Shown here piece after piece: positions 46,881 through 58,443 of a stretch of 64,000 bases of DNA. Numbering within the stretch: the first letter of the stretch is position 1; every line of letters begins with the position of its first letter. The notes under the pieces were generated by a model. That model saw only the letters and a list, made by a program, of their open reading frames with translations. It was not told where the DNA came from and did not search any database. The translations under genes and the position numbers were made by a program. The stretch is taken from the NCBI GenBank assembly GCA_910574455.1, contig CAJSYZ010000001.1, positions 1,595,424 through 1,659,423 of the forward strand, written 5' to 3'. The DNA is from Trichaptum fuscoviolaceum. Taxonomy: Eukaryota; Basidiomycota; Agaricomycetes; Hymenochaetales; Trichaptaceae.

Positions 46881-48502
46881 ATGTCGGTCCCGGACGCAGC
46901 GGAGCAGAACATTCAGATGTGGAAGACCAAGAAGTTGATCAAGAGCTTGGACTCGGCAAGAGGGTGCGTGGCCTTGAGCAGGTGTCGACGAGGAGGGTGC
47001 TGAACATAATTGCTTGCTGTATGCAGAGCCGGAACGTCAATGATCAGCCTCATCATCCCACCGAAGGTAAGCCCCTTTGCCCATCGATCGGAAGTACAGT
47101 ATCTGATGTGTGTGATTGCTCGTAGGATCAAATTTCACGGCAATCTGCTATGTTAACGCAGGAATATGGCACAGCGTCGAACATCAAGTCTCGCGTGAAC
47201 AGACAGTCGGTGCTAGCTGCCATCACGAGCACTCAGCAGCGCCTAAAATTGTATAACCGAGTGCCGCCGAATGGGCTTGTGTTGTTTGTCGGCACGATCT
47301 TGACGGATGAAGGGAAAGAAAAGAAGGTTTCATTCGACTTCGAGCCGCATAAGCCTATCAATACGTGAGCTTAATTCTTCGATTTTGTATAATGAGCTTG
47401 TTAATGACGTTTTTTTTCAGATCATTATACTTGTGTGACAACAAGTTTCACACAGAAGCCTTATCAGAACTTCTCGAGTCTGATCAAAAATTTGGATTCA
47501 TTGTCATGGATGGTAATGGAACTCTTTTCGGTACTCTCGCAGGCAATACACGTGAAGTGATACAAAAGTTCACTGTCGATCTCCCAAAGAAACACGGTCG
47601 TGGTGGTCAGTCAGCACTTCGTTTTTCCCGTCTGCGTGACGAGAAGCGCCACAACTATGTGCGCAAGGTCGCAGAACAAGCCGTGCAGCACTTCATCACG
47701 AACGACAAGGTCAACGTTACAGGATTGGTGCTTGCCGGTAGTGCGGATTTCAAGACGGAGCTCAGCCAGAGCGACATCTTTGATCCGCGTCTTGCTGCGA
47801 AGATCATCAAGGTTGTCGATGTCAGTTATGGTGGCGAGAACGGTTTTAACCAAGTGAGTTGCGATGTCTTATTGATCGTTGATGACGTGAACGTCTGATC
47901 TGAGATTGACTATTAGGCGATTGAGTTGGCTGCTGAGTCTCTTGCAAACGTCAAGTTTGTTCAGGAGAAGAAGTTAATTCAGAAGTACTTCGACGAAATC
48001 AGCCAAGATACCGGGAAATATTGCTTTGGTATCGATGACACCCTTAAGGGTCTTGAGCTTGGCGCGGTTGAAACCTTGATCGTTTGGGAGAACCTTGATA
48101 TCACCCGCTATGTCCTCCGCAACGCTGCTGGCGGTAAGTCAATCAAAGTCCTGAACGATTCGCCTTGCTTATCAACCTTTCCTCCTTTTTTTCCCAGAGG
48201 AGGTTATTGTCCACGCCAGCAAGGAACAGGAAAAGGATCGGGAGAAGTTCATCGACAAATCAACCGGTCTGGAAATGGAGCAGGCTCAGGAACCACAGCC
48301 ACTCTTAGAGTGGCTCGCCGATCACTACAAGGAATTCGGTGCCAACCTTGAATTTATCACGAACAAGTCACAAGAAGGCGCTCAATTCGTGAAGGGCTTT
48401 GGTGGTATCGGGGGCCTCCTTCGTTACAAGGTGGACTTCACGAACCTCGCCACCTTCGAGGAAGATGAAGATGAGTTCTACTCGGATGACGATGACATCT
48501 GA
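46881..48502 (+). CDS. SUP45: Translation termination factor eRF1
   Basis: Six exons (46881-46963, 47027-47066, 47126-47364, 47421-47853, 47917-48133, 48198-48502) give 438 residues, the standard eRF1 length. The N domain has [18 protein letters not shown] (the NIKS stop-codon reading loop) and the YLCDNKFH motif (YxCxxxF). The middle domain has [14 protein letters not shown] with the invariant GGQ that triggers peptidyl-tRNA hydrolysis. The C domain binds eRF3 and ends in the usual acidic tail ([14 protein letters not shown]). It recognises all three stop codons in the ribosomal A site. NIKS and YxCxxxF are both intact, so the standard genetic code is used. The start ATG is preceded by a purine-rich leader, and a TATA box lies 111 bp upstream. 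Confidence 0.97.
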
Positions 48503-49336
48503 CGGTTTTGCGGGCTCGCACATGGCGAGCTTCGGAGCCATAATGAGGGCACTCCGGGGCTTGTGGAGGGAAGGGGCGGGTTGGAGATAAATGCTGAGGA
48601 GAGGCAACAGCATGGGAGGCATGATGATGTGGACAAGACGGGCGGTACAGGTTTCTGTGGCAAGGTGCGCGAACGCAGTCTAGGCTCGTTTGGCGGATGC
48701 GGGTCCTTTCCTGGTGGGTTGTGGATTTGGGAATCCTGGAGTATGAAGGTGTGTTCGCGTATGGAAGTCTATCACCCGTTCCATCAGAAGCATGATAAAG
48801 ACGCCCCTGGTTTCTATTAATGCGTGACCAAGAGTCTTCAGAAGTGAGTATTTTTCTACTTCTCTCTTCGTGTCCTCAAGCTGACGTTCAGTGCCTGCAG
48901 TCTAATTGTTGTATGTGAAAGAAAAGAGCAAAAGCATTCAAAGCAGTCCTGTATTTTGATGAGGTGTCGTGTTTTGTCTGAGTAACAAGTGTTGTATCTG
49001 AGCTAGTCAGGATCCTTCTTATCTAGCGCCTTCTGAGGCCATATTTCAACCGGGTGCTGATATCCCAGTCATTTTCTCAAACTGCGTGAAGAAAGCATGG
49101 GTTTGCTCTCATCCCGGCCGAATTTGGCATTTTATTAGCTGAGCAGCTTCTCTCTGATCTAAAGTTAACCTTGTCTTGGGAATGAGCGGTTCAGGAAGGG
49201 CGATCTACAGCGTGGTTGAAGACCACGGGTTCAGGATTGTTTCCTGCCATTCTTGCCTTCTGACGGAGATGCGGTCCTAGACCGTCCGAATATTGTGCTA
49301 TAAGTCGTACTACAGCCTCTGCGCGTACGCTACGCT
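48503..49336. other. Intergenic region, 834 bp
   Basis: The region downstream of eRF1 is purine-rich and GC-rich until about 48700, then AT-rich. It probably holds a long 3' untranslated region and the promoter of the sedolisin gene. No gene seen. Confidence 0.4.
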
Positions 49337-51892
49337 ATGCATGCAAAGAAAGCCAAGATGCTGTTCTCTACTCTTGCTACTCTCCCTGTGCTGGCTCTAT
49401 TTGCACTAGGAGCTCCTGCTCATCTTTCTGAGCCTGCTGTGAAGCACGCTTGGTCTCAGATTCCGGACGGATGGGAAATCCATGGTACCCCGGCTGCCGA
49501 TCATCCTATAACTTTGAAGATCGGATTGAAACAGAGCAGGATCGACAACCTCATCGCAACGCTCTACAACGTGAGTGACCCTTTCCACCCGGATTATGGC
49601 CAACATCTGTCCCGATTGTGCGTTTTCGAGGTTTCCCTGTTGTTCTGTGCGGTTCAGCTTATTTGCTTCTCAGAGAGGTAGAGGAACTTGTCAGGCCACA
49701 TCCAGGGACCGTCGACGCCGCGCATGCCTGGCTCTCCTCACACGGCGTGGACACCGCGTCTGACGTGTCGCGCAACTCGGCCGGCGATTGGCTGACCGTC
49801 CGTCTCCCACTCTCCAAAGTGGAGGAGATGCTCTCTGCAAAGTACCACATGTACAAGCACAAGCGCACGGATGAACTTATAGTGCGCACGACGGCGTACA
49901 GCCTCCCCCGCGCGCTACACGACCATGTCGACCTCGTGCAGCCGACGACGATGTTTGATAATATGCGCAAGATGCACTCGATGGTGCATGTCAATGGTCC
50001 TGGGACGGCGGTGGGCCCGGAGGCGCAGTTGCCCGACGTCACCGGTCCCGCGGGACAAAACATCTCGGCTAGTTGCAACACGACAATCACCCCAACGTGC
50101 TTGATGCAACTGTATCGCACATTAGGCTATGTTCCTAAGGCAGCGAATAAGGGCAATCGGATTGGAGTCACTGGTTATCTTGAACAGGTCAAATATTCTT
50201 GATTCTCTCATTTTAGACGGATAAACTCAACGCGCTTCACCACGCAGTTCGTAAACTTCGCTGACCTTCAGGTACCTTTACGTTGCTCTTCCGGTTCGTG
50301 AATCCTGACAGATAGTTGCAGACGTTCTACGCCATGTTCCGTCCTGATGCCCTCGGATTCAACGTGTCAGTGATTTCAATTGACGGAGGTCTTAATGACC
50401 AAACAATGCCAGGAGATGAGGTATGTACGTTACACGTCTATATGTCAAAGAGAAGACTGACGCTAAGTTGTTCTCTCTTGTTATTTTTTTCACTTTAGGC
50501 AAATCTGGACAACCAATACACAACCGGAATCGCATTTCCAACGCCCAACATATACTACACAACGCCTGGAACTGCTCCGACAATCAATGATTCTGTAACG
50601 CCCCCGCAAAGAGATGAGCCATACATAGATTGGCTCAACTTTGTTCTCTCTCACGATGATATGCCCTTCTCTTTCACGACTTCGTACGGTGGCGACGAGT
50701 AAGCCTCACGTTCTTGTTTCGAGAGACGATGACTTTACATAACAATTCTCAGGCAAACCTTCCCGAAAGAATTTGCAGTGTATGCGTTTTGTTATATGAT
50801 TGTACATATATATTATGGTGCCCTGGGTTAAGATCTATTCTCCTTCATATTCACAGTCGCGCCTGCAACCTATTCGCGCAGCTCGGCGCTCGAGGTGCAT
50901 CTGTCATGTTCAGTAGTGGAGACGGTGGAGTAGGTGCTGGGTAGGTTATCCATTCTTTTCTTTCACTGTCCGATGGAAATCTCATAGATTCGTAGGACTT
51001 GCGAGACAAATGATGGTACCAATCGTACGATTTTCCAACCAGTATGCAATTGCTATTACCATACTATAGCATGTATCTGATAGATTGCTGATAGGTATTT
51101 CCGGCCACATGTCCTTTTGTCACTGGAGTAAGTAGATCATACCCACTAGCGCCAACCGCTGATGATAACATATCGTGTACGCTAGGTTGGAGCAACGTTT
51201 CATATCGCACCGGAGCGCGGTATTGGCTTCTCGCAGGGCGGCTTCTCCGTGTATTTCCCTCGTCCATCGTATCAAGCAGCTGCCGTACCTCCATTCTTGC
51301 GACAACTGGGCGATACCTACGAAGGTCTCTTCAAGTAAAGAGCATTATACTACCTACCTACCTTGCTTTCGAGATGATTGACTTCATACACCTAGCCCCG
51401 CTGGTCGTGGAGTCCCGGATGTCAGTGCACAAGGCGAAGGGTTAGTCTTTGCACCATCTTGGTACAAGCTCTGATTCAGATCTTCGCTTTGTCCAGATTC
51501 CAGGTCGTAGTCGGCGGACGTGTTGAATCCATTGGCGGGACTTCAGCTAGCTCGCCCACATTTGCCGCCGTAGTAACGCTGCTGAATGATTTCCGCATTG
51601 CAAGCGGAAAGCCAACCTTGGGTTTCCTTAATCCACTCCTATATTCCGTCGGACTACCAGGTAATTATGTGTTGCGTCTAAGATAGCACACCATGGCTGA
51701 TAAGGCGAAGGATTTGTCGATATTACGCTGGGTAATAACCCAGGATGTGGCACACCGGGTTTCAACGCAACAACAGGCAAGCAGTCCACGATCTTAATAT
51801 TAACTCAGTCTCACACCATAAACACAGGATGGGACGCTATCACCGGTCTAGGTACGCCAGACTTCATCAAATTGAAGTCTTTGATAGGGTAG
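49337..51892 (+). CDS. Secreted sedolisin / tripeptidyl-peptidase (family S53)
   Basis: Fourteen exons (49337-49617, 49674-50187, 50248-50271, 50322-50420, 50499-50698, 50753-50779, 50857-50940, 50996-51041, 51095-51127, 51186-51334, 51396-51440, 51497-51660, 51711-51776, 51828-51892) give 598 residues, every junction in frame. A signal peptide (MLFSTLATLPVLALFALG) is followed by the pro-domain (WEIHGTPAADHPITLKIGLK, PDYGQHLSRLEVEELV). The catalytic domain carries the sedolisin triad: Glu and Asp in DEPYIDWLNFVL, the oxyanion Asp in VMFSSGDGGVGAG, and Ser in SIGGTSASSPTFAAVV. The calcium-site block is VDITLGNNPGCGTPGFNATT followed by GWDAITGLGTPDF. Such enzymes release tripeptides or act as acid endopeptidases outside the cell. 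The start codon has a second in-frame Met seven codons later. The last intron begins with GC instead of GT. Confidence 0.92.
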
Positions 51893-52201
51893 ATAAATGT
51901 TCATTGATTGTCAACAATGAAACTTGGGATTCATTCCGGAAAATTATGCATGAGAATGAGGGAAAATCGTTTAACTACACAGACGGAAAACAGATAGCTC
52001 AATACCAATCAAAGTGCTGTCATCATGGCTGGATTATAAACGATCGACGTCCCTAGAATAAGAGCCAATTAGTAAAAGAGACCAGGACGCAAGAGGCGCT
52101 AATTAGATAAAGGCTCAAATAAGCTAATAAGCAATCAAAGCAGGAAGAGCTTCTAATGGTTGATATTAAAGCATTCATCTTAACGATGCATAGAAGAACA
52201 G
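51893..52201. other. Convergent spacer, 309 bp
   Basis: AT-rich spacer between the sedolisin gene and the MAYVPPHKR protein gene, both ending here. Nothing else seen. Confidence 0.5.
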
Positions 52202-52969
52202 TCAGAAAGAAAGCTCACCAGAATCAGAGGGCGACACAGAACGATCAAGGTTTTCTTTACTCAGTAAAGCAACATTAGGTGAAGATTGAAGGTTTACTGA
52301 TTCAGAGGAAATTTGCAAGCTCATTTGCTCATCTCGAAGCCGGCGTAAGCGTTGAGTGGTCTCCGCGAACTCATTAACTGTATTTTCTTTACGCGCTGTG
52401 TTCTTTTCCAGAGAGACTACGGCCCAGCGCCTGTTCAAGCTGCTAGTCCAGGCCTCCACGGTTCTGGCTTGACCCTGATCGCGGCGGCCAGACCCAAAAA
52501 CACCCCTCCGCTGTGGACGACTGAACTTCTTATCAAGCATCGCTACAAGTTCCTCACTCCGTGGCTCAAGGAAGTTGATAACAACGATCCTCCACCAGCC
52601 ATCGAATTCGAATGCCTTCTCGCGTCCTGTGCGACGGAAAGGGGCCTCTTTGAAAAGCGGGTACTCATGAGTCTCATCCGTTGCATCAGACGGAAGAATC
52701 TCGACATTAGTTTTGCACATGATTGTAGGAGGCCATTCCGGATGTTGGCCATCGTGGATGATGATGGCCGTGAGCGAATCAGGAGATGCCAGAGAATTGG
52801 ATAGGGTGTGGAGGTGATTAACCCCAAGACAATCTTCTAACTCGTGCGAAGTGTAGAAAGGGATAGAGGCATCGCCTTCGACCCGTCTTCGCGCCGCTGT
52901 CGATGACGAAGATATAGCAGCAGCAGCATCTCCAGCAGGAACTCTCTTATGAGGCGGTACGTAGGCCAT
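52202..52969 (-). CDS. Conserved-looking protein with MAYVPPHKR N-terminus, unknown function
   Basis: A single exon of 255 residues starts with MAYVPPHKRVPAGDAA. The frame stays open about 50 bp further upstream but begins there with weak-looking sequence, so the ATG at 52969 was taken. I know the YVPPH-(K/L)R motif from the N-termini of several RNA-related proteins, such as Ded1/DDX3 helicases (YIPPHLR), but no helicase motif is present. Central parts read EYPLFKEAPFRRTGREKAFE, FDGWWRIVVINFLEPRSEEL and RTVEAWTSSLNRRWAVVSLE, which look like a folded domain. The C-terminus is polar. The gene is intronless. Its promoter region is only about 190 bp long before transposon sequence begins. Function unknown; a link to mRNA handling is a weak inference. 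Confidence 0.65.
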   Translation of the reverse strand: MAYVPPHKRVPAGDAAAAISSSSTAARRRVEGDASIPFYTSHELEDCLGVNHLHTLSNSLASPDSLTAIIIHDGQHPEWPPTIMCKTNVEILPSDATDETHEYPLFKEAPFRRTGREKAFEFDGWWRIVVINFLEPRSEELVAMLDKKFSRPQRRGVFGSGRRDQGQARTVEAWTSSLNRRWAVVSLEKNTARKENTVNEFAETTQRLRRLRDEQMSLQISSESVNLQSSPNVALLSKENLDRSVSPSDSGELSF

Positions 52970-53157
52970 CCTTGTTATTACTAATGTATAATCAAGCTCC
53001 TGCATATAGATGAAAGCCGACATGATTCACTGACCTCCTCTTTCTTGTTCCAGTTGAAGGCAGCCAGAATAATGTAGCACAATGAATGGCACGATGAAAA
53101 TCAGACTTGAGCAGGCTCGTAGAATTTGGTGTGCAACTGCGATGATGTGCAGGGCCT
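52970..53157 (-). pseudogene. Spacer that may be the detached tail of the non-LTR element
   Basis: One minus-strand frame here (about 53150 down to 53040) reads TSLLKSDFHRAIHCATLFW and then STGTRKR. That spacing resembles the C-terminal end of fungal non-LTR retrotransposon proteins. It would be the continuation of the RNase H fragment that stops at 63465, on the other side of the large transposon. The resemblance is weak and short. The same DNA must also hold the promoter of the gene starting at 52969. Confidence 0.25.
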
Positions 53158-53179
53158 CGTGGCAGTGTCCTTTGCCAGC
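53158..53179 (+). repeat. Candidate left terminal inverted repeat
   Basis: GTGGCAGTGTCCTTTGCCAG matches the reverse complement of 63445-63464 at 17 of 20 positions. Family TIR consensus was not available, so the boundary is provisional. Confidence 0.45.
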
Positions 53180-53299
53180 CAATGATGGACCTCAGGCTGC
53201 TGCGTCACGTAACGACTGCCGGTCACTGGCACTGTGGTCACAAACATGCTGTCACGTGCTGCTCGACTCGCGTTCATCAGGGAAACTACTTTCTGCTGA

Positions 53300-53660
53300 A
53301 AGTGACTTAAGTGTTACTTAAACGTCCTGAGAGACTGAAGTCTTAAATAAGGCAAGCTTCACTTATTCATGCATGTCCTCCCATTATTCAGGACAAGTTG
53401 GCTGAAATAAGTGCGGGCTGGCTTAAATAAGGAAAGATGGCTGAATCAGTGCTCTAAGTGTTTCAGGCATTCAGCACCCCAGTGCTCCAGTGTATCATCC
53501 TTTAATTACAGCAGTAGACAAGTGTTGTAAGACAAATTGCAGTGCTCAAGAGTCTAAGTGCATAAGAACGATCCAAGTATTTCATTGCATCAGAAATATA
53601 TAAGACAACATTATTTAGCTATCAGTGCCTCAGTGTTCAAGTACATCAGTCATCTACGCA
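53300..53660. repeat. Left subterminal repeats (AGTGCTC / CTTAAATAAGG type)
   Basis: Short degenerate motifs recur: AGTGCTC at several places (AGTGCTCTAAGTG, AGTGCTCCAGTG, AGTGCTCAAGAG) and GGCTTAAATAAGG or close variants around 53350-53440. No coding sequence. Such arrays near transposon ends commonly bind the transposase. Confidence 0.45.
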
Positions 53661-53883
53661 AGACTAAGCATAGCAGTCGCTATGAAGGGATCCCCCACGA
53701 CATTACCGTGAACCTCTGCCGTGACGGGCAGTGGCAGGTCACACTTCGCTGCCGTACCTTCAATTCTGCATGTTCTTTGGCGGACCAGTAGAAACGAAGG
53801 CTGCTCTGCGAGTCGATGGTAATATAATATTGAGCGCACGGACAGAAACGAAAAGAAGAGGCTCACCAGTGATCGATTTGCCC

Positions 53884-53977
53884 TTAGAAGTCTACGCAGT
53901 CCGTAGCCGAATCCCATTTTGAAGCGTCGTCCTCCTCATGATCACCATCTCCACCTAAATCCTTGTCCTCGCCCTCG

Positions 53978-54013
<36 letters not shown>

Positions 54014-54074
54014 CCCTCGTCCTCGCCCTCGCCCTCGTCCTCGTCCTCGCCCTCGTCCTCAATCTTCTCAACGC

Positions 54075-54108
<34 letters not shown>

Positions 54109-57100
54109 AATCTTCTCAACGCCCTCGTCCCCGCTCTCGCTCAGGTCGTCGTCGCCCTTAGCATTAGCATGTTCGTCCTCTGCATCACCTTCCATCTCGC
54201 TTCTATGTTCAGCCCCCTCACGCTCTTCGCCCTTATCGTCGGTTCCGTCTTCCCAATTATCAGCGCCTTCGTCATACGCTTTCTCGCAGGTTGAATCTGC
54301 ATCTACACCGTCAAAATACAAGGAAAAGTCCCTGCCAGTGATACCCGATCCAACAAGTTCGGTGTTCTTTCTCGTGTCGATATCTGTACTGGCATCGTAA
54401 GCTAGGAGGCGGGATCAAACCTTTTCCCAGTTTGATTCAGTGAAGAAAGAGGGATTCGACAACAAGTTAACATAGTCGTCCGTATGAGGCTGCCACAGAG
54501 CGCTAGTGAAATACCACTCAGCGCCGCCAAGTTCTTCTTTGATATTTTGCAACCGAGCCACCTGTTTATCAATGGCAACCTTGACCTATCCATGAGAAGA
54601 TCAGCGGATAAGGACAATATAAGTACTGAAAAAATAGATACCGCTGTTGCCGCAAGGGCGAGGGCACCGATAGGCTTTCCTATGGTGTTTCTGTCCAGTA
54701 TTTTATGCCGACCCATGGCCAAGACAATGTGTACGGACAACACTGAGACCACAAGGTCAGAGCAGAACAGTCCTTGCTTCTTCTGTACATTTAGGGTCAA
54801 TGCATGGACACAAAACGCGACAATAAACACTCTTTTACTTACCCTCTCCATACTATACCAGCTTTCCCATAGAAACGGTTCGGCTTTCTTCTTGTCAACT
54901 AGCGTCTGCAACGTCTTCACAATTGCTTCGTTTTGCCATTGACTTTAATTGTTCGCCGCTGATAAAACTGGCAACTGATTGCTCAGCTTTCTCAAAAAGT
55001 TTCTTGCGCCAGCTATCAGAGCATCTCTGGGCCGCCTGAAATACGAGGATTGCATCTCAATTTGGTAAAGGTAACTTGAGAATAAGTAAAAATGACTCAA
55101 CTAGAGAACAGATATCAGCGAACTGAGTTTCGTAACTAAGTTCCACAGAATCAAACACTTTCCCCCACAGTGAGCTGATGAGCTTATTGTCCGGGGTTTG
55201 CCATGGTGTGACGGATTTTCCAACTGCGCGAAATAGTGAAGGTAATAGAATATGAGTCCAACCTGCCTGAGTACCGGGAGGGAGACACTGGTTCGTCGCC
55301 CTTTTCCTGCCTGGCACGCGAGATCCTTCCCTTCCTTCATTTCGATCCTTGTCCTCAAGTCCCACTGATGTCTGCATATAAGTAAATCAACAAAATATGT
55401 CATAGAAATGAATTTGATTCGACAAACTGAGCTAGTAGTCCGAGAGACTTTGCGATGACCTTGATAAGCCCCAGTCACTAACACTTCGGGTCCGGGGGTG
55501 CAGGATGCACTCTTCATTGCAAGCGACGGTGCCCGAGGTGCTAACGACATGTTTCGACCACCAGACTATTAAGAAAAGAAGGTGAATGCTCACATTTAGA
55601 GTGTATCAATCGACTCTCACTTACTTCATTATCAGCCACAAGCGACTGCCTCTTGCGATTAGAGGTAGCGGATCCAATCTCCGGCTGCAACACGTCAGAA
55701 AGCTGTTATCCAAGGCAAGTGAGCAGATCGAAAAGAAGCACTTACCGTCGTATCGGCCTCAGGCCGATAAGGAATATCAGAGGGGTTCCTCTTCTTACTC
55801 AAGTCCTTTCCGCCTGATCAGATACGAACTTAAAATGCCGGTTACCATAGAATTGACACTTACTGTGGCACCGGCCGGTGTGTCCATGTCAGTCAACAAT
55901 GACTTCTTGATCTTGACAGTTTTATTAGCCAATTGAAATGGCTGAAAATAAGTAAACATAAAATGAAGGAATTCATTGCACATCAAGGTAGAAGAATTAC
56001 CACATTAACCTGAGAGTCGGTGTCTGGTGGCGACTTCCTCTTTCCGTTCTTTGTGACTGTGATTTCCTATTCATATGCACCCATTAGCGATCGACTCAAA
56101 GTGAAGAAGGAAACGAATAGTTGCCACAGGAGAGCACCGGAAGTGAGCCTAGGGTGCATCGACACTCACACATACCTGTACACGGGGTTCCAAGGCTAGT
56201 GATTGCACCTTACAACCATAAATAAGGGGGGAACGAGAGAAGTTGAAATAAGATAGACTTACCGGTGCGCTAAGCTGCGAATTAGCAGTTCTCTTGTTTG
56301 CATCCTATCAAAATACCAATTCAGTAAGCAATGAAGGAAGGATGTACCATGAAGATCACTGTCTGGTACTCACCTGTCCACCTGGTTTTATCTTGTGGTT
56401 CTTATCCTCGAGTACGGGAAGGGATTGCTCAGTAGATTGAAAAATGTAAATGATATGACGTCGCTTACCGTTGAAACCTGCGACCCGGAAAGAGTGTCAT
56501 GCAATAACTTCCTTTTCTTCGAGTTGACGTTGCTGCTACCTCCATCCTGTTCATGACACGGCAGTTGGCAGATAAATAATAACGAAGGAATATGAACAAA
56601 CAGTCATGGAGTAACTGACATGAATCGAACAGTAATCAGTCGGACTCACACAAGCTTGAGCCGGCCTTGTTAGCCTCTTCGGATCGCTTCCACCCTATAA
56701 ACAAGTTATTCAGACTGCACTTGCCATTCTAATGCTCCATCAACTCACTGCATTTGATTCCGAATCGACAAGATGTGCCTTCTGTTGTACGCTGATTGTG
56801 CTATTTTTTACACCATGATAGCTTGTAAGGGTTATTGTTTCTCCTTCATCCTCCCAGGGACTTAAGTTTTCATCATCTGGCAATGGGATGGTGTGTCTGG
56901 TGTAGCTTTGCGTCAGCAAGACTCATAATACAGTGGTAGCAAAGACAAGAGCGTCCGAGTCAATGTTGCAGGTGAAGGACTTCCAAGTTGGGTCTCGGCC
57001 CGGGAGTGTCACGCCGGTCACTGGCACTGCCAGTGCATCCGCTGCCAGTGGCAGGCTCATTAGTCGTAATCTAGTACTAGTCGGGATGATGTTTAATAAT

Positions 57101-58199
57101 TGAGTCTAAATCAAGCTTCGCACTCACTATTACATCGACTTGACAGTACCAGATACTGATTCAGACGCAATGCAAGATTCAAACTTCAAACTCACAAATT
57201 GATCCTTTCTGAGACTGGCAACTCAAGACCTCCACCCTCTTCACCGATGAAAGTGGAATCATCTGTGTTGCAAAGCGCCCTGACAGGGCGTTTTGTCTTG
57301 TCGTTCCGCCTTGACGTAGCGGGCGAGTCTATTATGTCCGTTTCTTCACCAGAAAGACTCTCGTTCGGTCCTGCAGGAGCGTGAAAGAATGCGTCGCTGG
57401 GAGTGGCGGCAGACCTGGACATCTTTGCGGTCTGCACACGTGTGCGAAATGGAAGTTCACCTTTGGAATCTTCCTTCCTAGCCTTTTTTGCAGGCTTCCT
57501 GTTTGGCTCATCCATACTCGCTGCTTCGCATGAACGTGAGTCACAGTGTTCAACCTCCAAGCTTTGAGATCATCTGAAAATGTATAGGCAATGTTACTCA
57601 CGAATATCCAAGTCTTCGTTGTGTCCATCTTCACAACCCGATACGTCTTTAACATCGTTCTTCAAGCCTGTTTATGCTAGTTCAAATCTGTGTCATCACT
57701 GATCTAAAGTTGAAGACTTACTACTAGCTTCGCCTTTTGGCTTTCTACGTCCACGTTTGCCAGTGAGTTTGGGCACTGTTGAGCCCATCTGGGTGCGTGT
57801 CTCAAGAGCCTTCGACAAGTTGTTTTCAAGCTCTACGGTCTCTAGCATCGCTGCTTCTTGGTTCTCTGCTGCAGTCACCTTCTTGCGAACCTTGTCAGCT
57901 GCCTCTTGTTCTTTTGCTGCCCGTTTTTGCTCCGCAGCGAGTTTTTTCCTCTCTTTCGCAACCGCGACTTGCTGGGCCGCAGCTCTGCGGAAAGCTGCCC
58001 GCTCTTCCTTCTGCTTTTCCTTCTCTTCCTTCTCCTTCAATGCCTCATCCCGCCTTTCTGCCTGCCGTACTTTCTTTTTCTCTTTTTCTTCCTTCTCCCG
58101 CAATATCTCCTCCTGTGTTCGTCTTGTTCTGAGCTATTCAGCTACTGCTCCGGGGTGCTGATCGCTGTTCTTAGCCCTTGTCTGTCTTCGAGTTGACAT
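53884..58199 (-). pseudogene. Transposon companion gene, many small exons, unknown function, disrupted
   Basis: The start at 58199 reads MSTRRQTRAKNSDQHPGAVA, then meets an in-frame TAG (58136-58134). The same frame continues with a long Lys/Glu coiled-coil (REKEEKEKKKVRQAERRDEA). It is followed by about ten short exons bounded by good GT-AG sites that encode basic, Ser-rich pieces, for example GGSDPKRLTRPAQAC, DKNHKIKPGGQ and EITVTKNGKRKSPPDTDSQV. The C-terminal part looks globular: HILLPSLFRAVGKSVTPWQT, FADICSLAAQRCSDSWRKKL, EPFLWESWYSMER, RNTIGKPIGALALAATAV, EWYFTSALWQPHTDDYVNLL. It ends in a long acidic GEDE repeat (residues from DNA 53961-54130). A frame change near 54935 is also needed. 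I associate this layout loosely with multi-copy proteins of mushroom genomes. Function unknown. Confidence 0.5.
53961..54130. repeat. Hexanucleotide microsatellite, (CTCGYC)n
   Basis: The tract is built of CTCGCC and CTCGTC units, with the segment CAATCTTCTCAACGCCCTCG occurring twice (about 54060 and 54107). On the minus strand it encodes the acidic Gly-Glu-Asp tail of the companion gene. It is a slippage-prone low-complexity sequence. Confidence 0.85.
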
Positions 58200-58443
58200 T
58201 TTGTGCAGTGTTTTGAGTCTTGTATGAGGATAAGATGGATCGAAGGTGCAAGTTCAAGATCAGGGAGGCTGGGGGCGTCTATCTTAGACAAGTTGAAAAT
58301 TTACGCCCACTACTGCTATGACTAATTTTAACTCCGAGTCAGGTTCACTCAGGCTCACTGGCAGCCTCAGGCTGAGGCTCAGGTGTGAGACCCAAAGACC
58401 CAAGACGTGTACTAGTACTTCTACTGAGGCTACATTCAAGTTG
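58200..58443. promoter_or_regulatory. Divergent promoter region inside the transposon
   Basis: About 245 bp between the start of the companion gene and the start of the transposase. It carries CTCCGAGTC at 58332-58340 and a CACTGGCAG at 58356-58364, the same motifs as the subterminal regions. A shared regulatory or transposase-binding role is inferred. Confidence 0.4.
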
